NCBI GenBank assembly: GCA_025450095.1
Contig: JANWID010000024.1
Span: forward strand, 1-7,496
Source: Bacteroidia bacterium
Lineage (GTDB): Bacteria > Bacteroidota > Bacteroidia > AKYH767-A > OLB10
DNA length: 7,496 bases
Direction: 5' to 3'
The first letter of the stretch is position 1, and every line of letters starts with the position of its first letter. The position numbers and the translations under genes were made by a program. Below are positions 5,904-7,496 of this stretch, in pieces. The notes under the pieces are model-generated. The model searched no databases and had not been told where the DNA came from. It worked only from the letters and a program-made list of their open reading frames with translations.

Positions 5904-6201
5904 GAAAAGGCAGTGTGCCCCTATTAGAAACATAATTGCATTAGGGAATGTCGAATAAAATTGACCAATTTCCTGAGATTTGAAATGTACCTGAAGCTTT
6001 TAGTATTCCTGGGAAGCTAAGGCTCTTTTCCCTACCTTTCGAATGATTCATGTCGGCGAAATGGGATGCAAGAACTGATTCGTTTGTGAAATGTTCCAAT
6101 CTGTAAAAAAACATATGGAATTTCTATTAATCAATTTTAACACACTCCATTATTTCAGTATTAATCATCCCTCGTTTGATTAAGTCAATCAATATTGCAA
6201 C

Positions 6202-7496
6202 ATGAAAAAATTAATAATATTTGTAACCTGTCTTGTTTCTACATTATTGGTAAACGCACAAGCTCCAACTTTTGAATGGGCAAAAAATATGGGCGGCTTG
6301 AACGGTTCAGGATCAGGAAATGCTATTGCAGTATATACTACACAATTTGTCTATTCAACAGGGAGCTTCCGTGGGAAAACAGATTTCGATCCGGGTGCCG
6401 GAACACTTTACCTGACTTCTGCCGGCAGTCTTGATATTTTTATCAGCAAGTCAAATTCTTCAGGCACGATTTTGTGGGCAAAACAACTGGGAGGAACAGG
6501 AGTTGATATTTCAGAAGCTATAGCAGTTGACGGGTCAGGTAATGTTTATACTACTGGAAATTTTAACGGAACTGTTGACTTTGACCCCGGAGCAGGTATA
6601 TTCAATCTGACATCTGCCGGAAGTTCGGATATATTTGTTTCCAAGCTTGATGCTTCCGGAAATTTTGTCTGGGCAAAAAGGTTTGGAGGAACGAGTTTGG
6701 ATTATGGCGTCTCAATTGCCGTTGACAATTCTGCAAATGTTTATACTACGGGTTATTTTTCTTTAACAGGCGACTTTGATCCCGGACCAGGTATTTTTAA
6801 TTTAACTTCTGCAGGAGCAACAGATATATTTGTTTCAAAATTGGATGCTTCCGGAAATTTTATCTGGACACAACGATTCGGAGCAAGTACAGTCGATAAT
6901 AGTAGTTCTGTTGCTTTGGATGCATCAGGTAATATTTATGTTTCAGGAATTTTTGCAGGAACAGTTGATTTTGACCCCGGCTCTGGTACTTTTAACATGG
7001 TCTCTGTAGGAACCAGTGATATCTTCCTTTTAAAACTAAATACCTCAGGAAATTTTGTCTGGGCAAAGAAATTTGGTGGAATAGATGGTGAAACCGGAAT
7101 GTGTTGTGCGGTCGATGTTTTAGGAAATATTTATACTTCTGGTTATTTTTGGGGAGCCGTGGATTTTGATCCTGGTGCTGGGATTACCAACCTGATCTCG
7201 GCCGGTGGTTTTGATGGCTTTGTTTCCAAATTAGACGCTTCTGGCAATTTTGTCTGGGCAAAACAAATGGGAGGGACATCAAATGAAAATGTCAATGCGA
7301 TTACGCTTGATGGATCATCAAATGTTTACACTATAGGTTATTTTACAGGAACTGCCGATTTTGATCCTGGTCCAAATGTGTTTAACTTAACATCATTTAA
7401 TACTGATATCTTTATTTCTAAATTAAATGCATCAGGGAACTTTGTTTGGGCTAAAAGCACCAGTACTACCAGCTCCAGCGCAGCTGGCTCATCAAT
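6202..7496 (+). CDS. Secreted SBBP-type beta-propeller repeat protein, C-terminus cut by window
   Basis: The frame is open from ATG 6202 to the window end, giving 431 codons without a stop. TAA lies in frame at 6181-6183, so this is the first ATG; no Shine-Dalgarno is seen. Residues 1-19 form a Sec signal peptide (MKK, hydrophobic core, cleavage probably VNA/QAP). The rest is a chain of near-identical repeats. Each runs through WAK.(F/L/M)GG, a GN(V/I)YTTG-like strand, the invariant DFDPG, FNLTSAG and DIFVSKL(D/N)ASGNF. The conserved DGSGNVY-like and SKLDASGNFVW segments resemble SBBP (seven-bladed propeller) repeats. Such proteins in Bacteroidota are exported and often end in a type IX secretion sorting domain, which would lie beyond the window. 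DFDPG could bind a metal ion, but that is a guess. It is divergent from the kinase operon and shares the control region at 5673-5903. Ligand and role are unknown. Confidence 0.85.
   Translation, partial: MKKLIIFVTCLVSTLLVNAQAPTFEWAKNMGGLNGSGSGNAIAVYTTQFVYSTGSFRGKTDFDPGAGTLYLTSAGSLDIFISKSNSSGTILWAKQLGGTGVDISEAIAVDGSGNVYTTGNFNGTVDFDPGAGIFNLTSAGSSDIFVSKLDASGNFVWAKRFGGTSLDYGVSIAVDNSANVYTTGYFSLTGDFDPGPGIFNLTSAGATDIFVSKLDASGNFIWTQRFGASTVDNSSSVALDASGNIYVSGIFAGTVDFDPGSGTFNMVSVGTSDIFLLKLNTSGNFVWAKKFGGIDGETGMCCAVDVLGNIYTSGYFWGAVDFDPGAGITNLISAGGFDGFVSKLDASGNFVWAKQMGGTSNENVNAITLDGSSNVYTIGYFTGTADFDPGPNVFNLTSFNTDIFISKLNASGNFVWAKSTSTTSSSAAGSS
6277..7496 (+). repeat. In-gene tandem repeats, 195-bp (65-residue) period
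   Basis: DFDPG begins at residues 61, 126, 191, 256, 321 and 386, a spacing of exactly 65 residues each time (DNA positions 6382, 6577, 6772, 6967, 7162 and 7357). Repeat-initial tryptophans are at 26, 92, 157, 222, 287, 352 and 416. Six complete repeats and the start of a seventh are present. The last begins WAKSTSTT instead of WAK..GGT, so the array is diverging at the window edge. Nucleotide similarity persists around the GATTTTGACCCCGG-like core but codons vary, so the array is not newly expanded. Confidence 0.9.

Larger units (their letters stand above)
5481..6201. other. Divergent intergenic control region between kinase operon and SBBP gene
   Basis: This 721-bp region holds no open frame that looks like a gene and no RNA gene I recognise. 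It carries, from left to right, a perfect hairpin (5527-5564), a lone LytTR-like 9-mer (5582-5590), a minus-strand promoter candidate (5673-5703), two oppositely oriented LytTR-type operators (5714-5742 and 5834-5862) and a plus-strand -7 box (5896-5903). The 91 bp between the operators contain two overlapping, mutually exclusive small inverted repeats: GGGCTAT 5751-5757 with ATAGCCC 5787-5793, and AACAGGG 5760-5766 with CCCTGTT 5792-5798. From 5905 to 6201 I see only AT-rich DNA with weak, short stems. Confidence 0.7.

Noticed and set aside
6011..6032. Hairpin GGGAAGC...TTTTCCC in the SBBP leader as a terminator or riboswitch element.
   Set aside because: The stem is short with a four-base bulge and matches no riboswitch I recognise.

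Overview
The window looks like a chromosomal segment from a member of the Bacteroidota. The clues are the near absence of Shine-Dalgarno sequences before starts, candidate promoters of the Bacteroidota type (TTTG-N19-TAnnTTTG), a LytS-like sensor kinase built on Reg_prop and Y_Y_Y domains, a secreted repeat protein with a signal peptide ending in NAQ, and AT-rich spacers carrying short tandem repeats and palindromes that I remember as common in this phylum. All names rest on motif recognition and memory of families; no search was run.

Layout. (1) 1-272, +: the C-terminal end of a BamA/TamA-like outer-membrane barrel. (2) 273-804: a gene-free spacer packed with repeats (a 7-mer array, a perfect 30-bp palindrome, two oppositely oriented arrays of a related octamer, a dispersed-repeat-like block with a nested palindrome), ending in a good promoter candidate. 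(3) 805-1773, +: an inner-membrane protein with about five helices and a C-terminal domain resembling DUF6843. It is convergent with the next operon, with only 12 bp between stop codons. (4) 5480-2514 and 2517-1786, both -: a two-gene operon encoding a LytS-type sensor histidine kinase with a large periplasmic propeller and a LytTR response regulator, joined by a 4-bp ATGA overlap. (5) 5481-6201: a 721-bp divergent intergenic region. (6) 6202 to the window end, +: a secreted SBBP-type propeller-repeat protein with an exact 65-residue period, cut by the window edge.

The most interesting part is the divergent region. It holds an imperfect long inverted repeat (about 5711-5742 and 5834-5865). 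Each arm is a direct pair of 9-mers matching the LytTR-domain recognition pattern, with an 11-bp gap in both arms even though the gap sequences differ. Each pair lies exactly 33 bp from an identical TAGGTTTGG box, one facing the kinase operon and one facing the SBBP gene. I infer that the LytTR regulator controls its own operon and the secreted propeller gene from one symmetric divergent control region, making a sensor, regulator and secreted repeat protein module.
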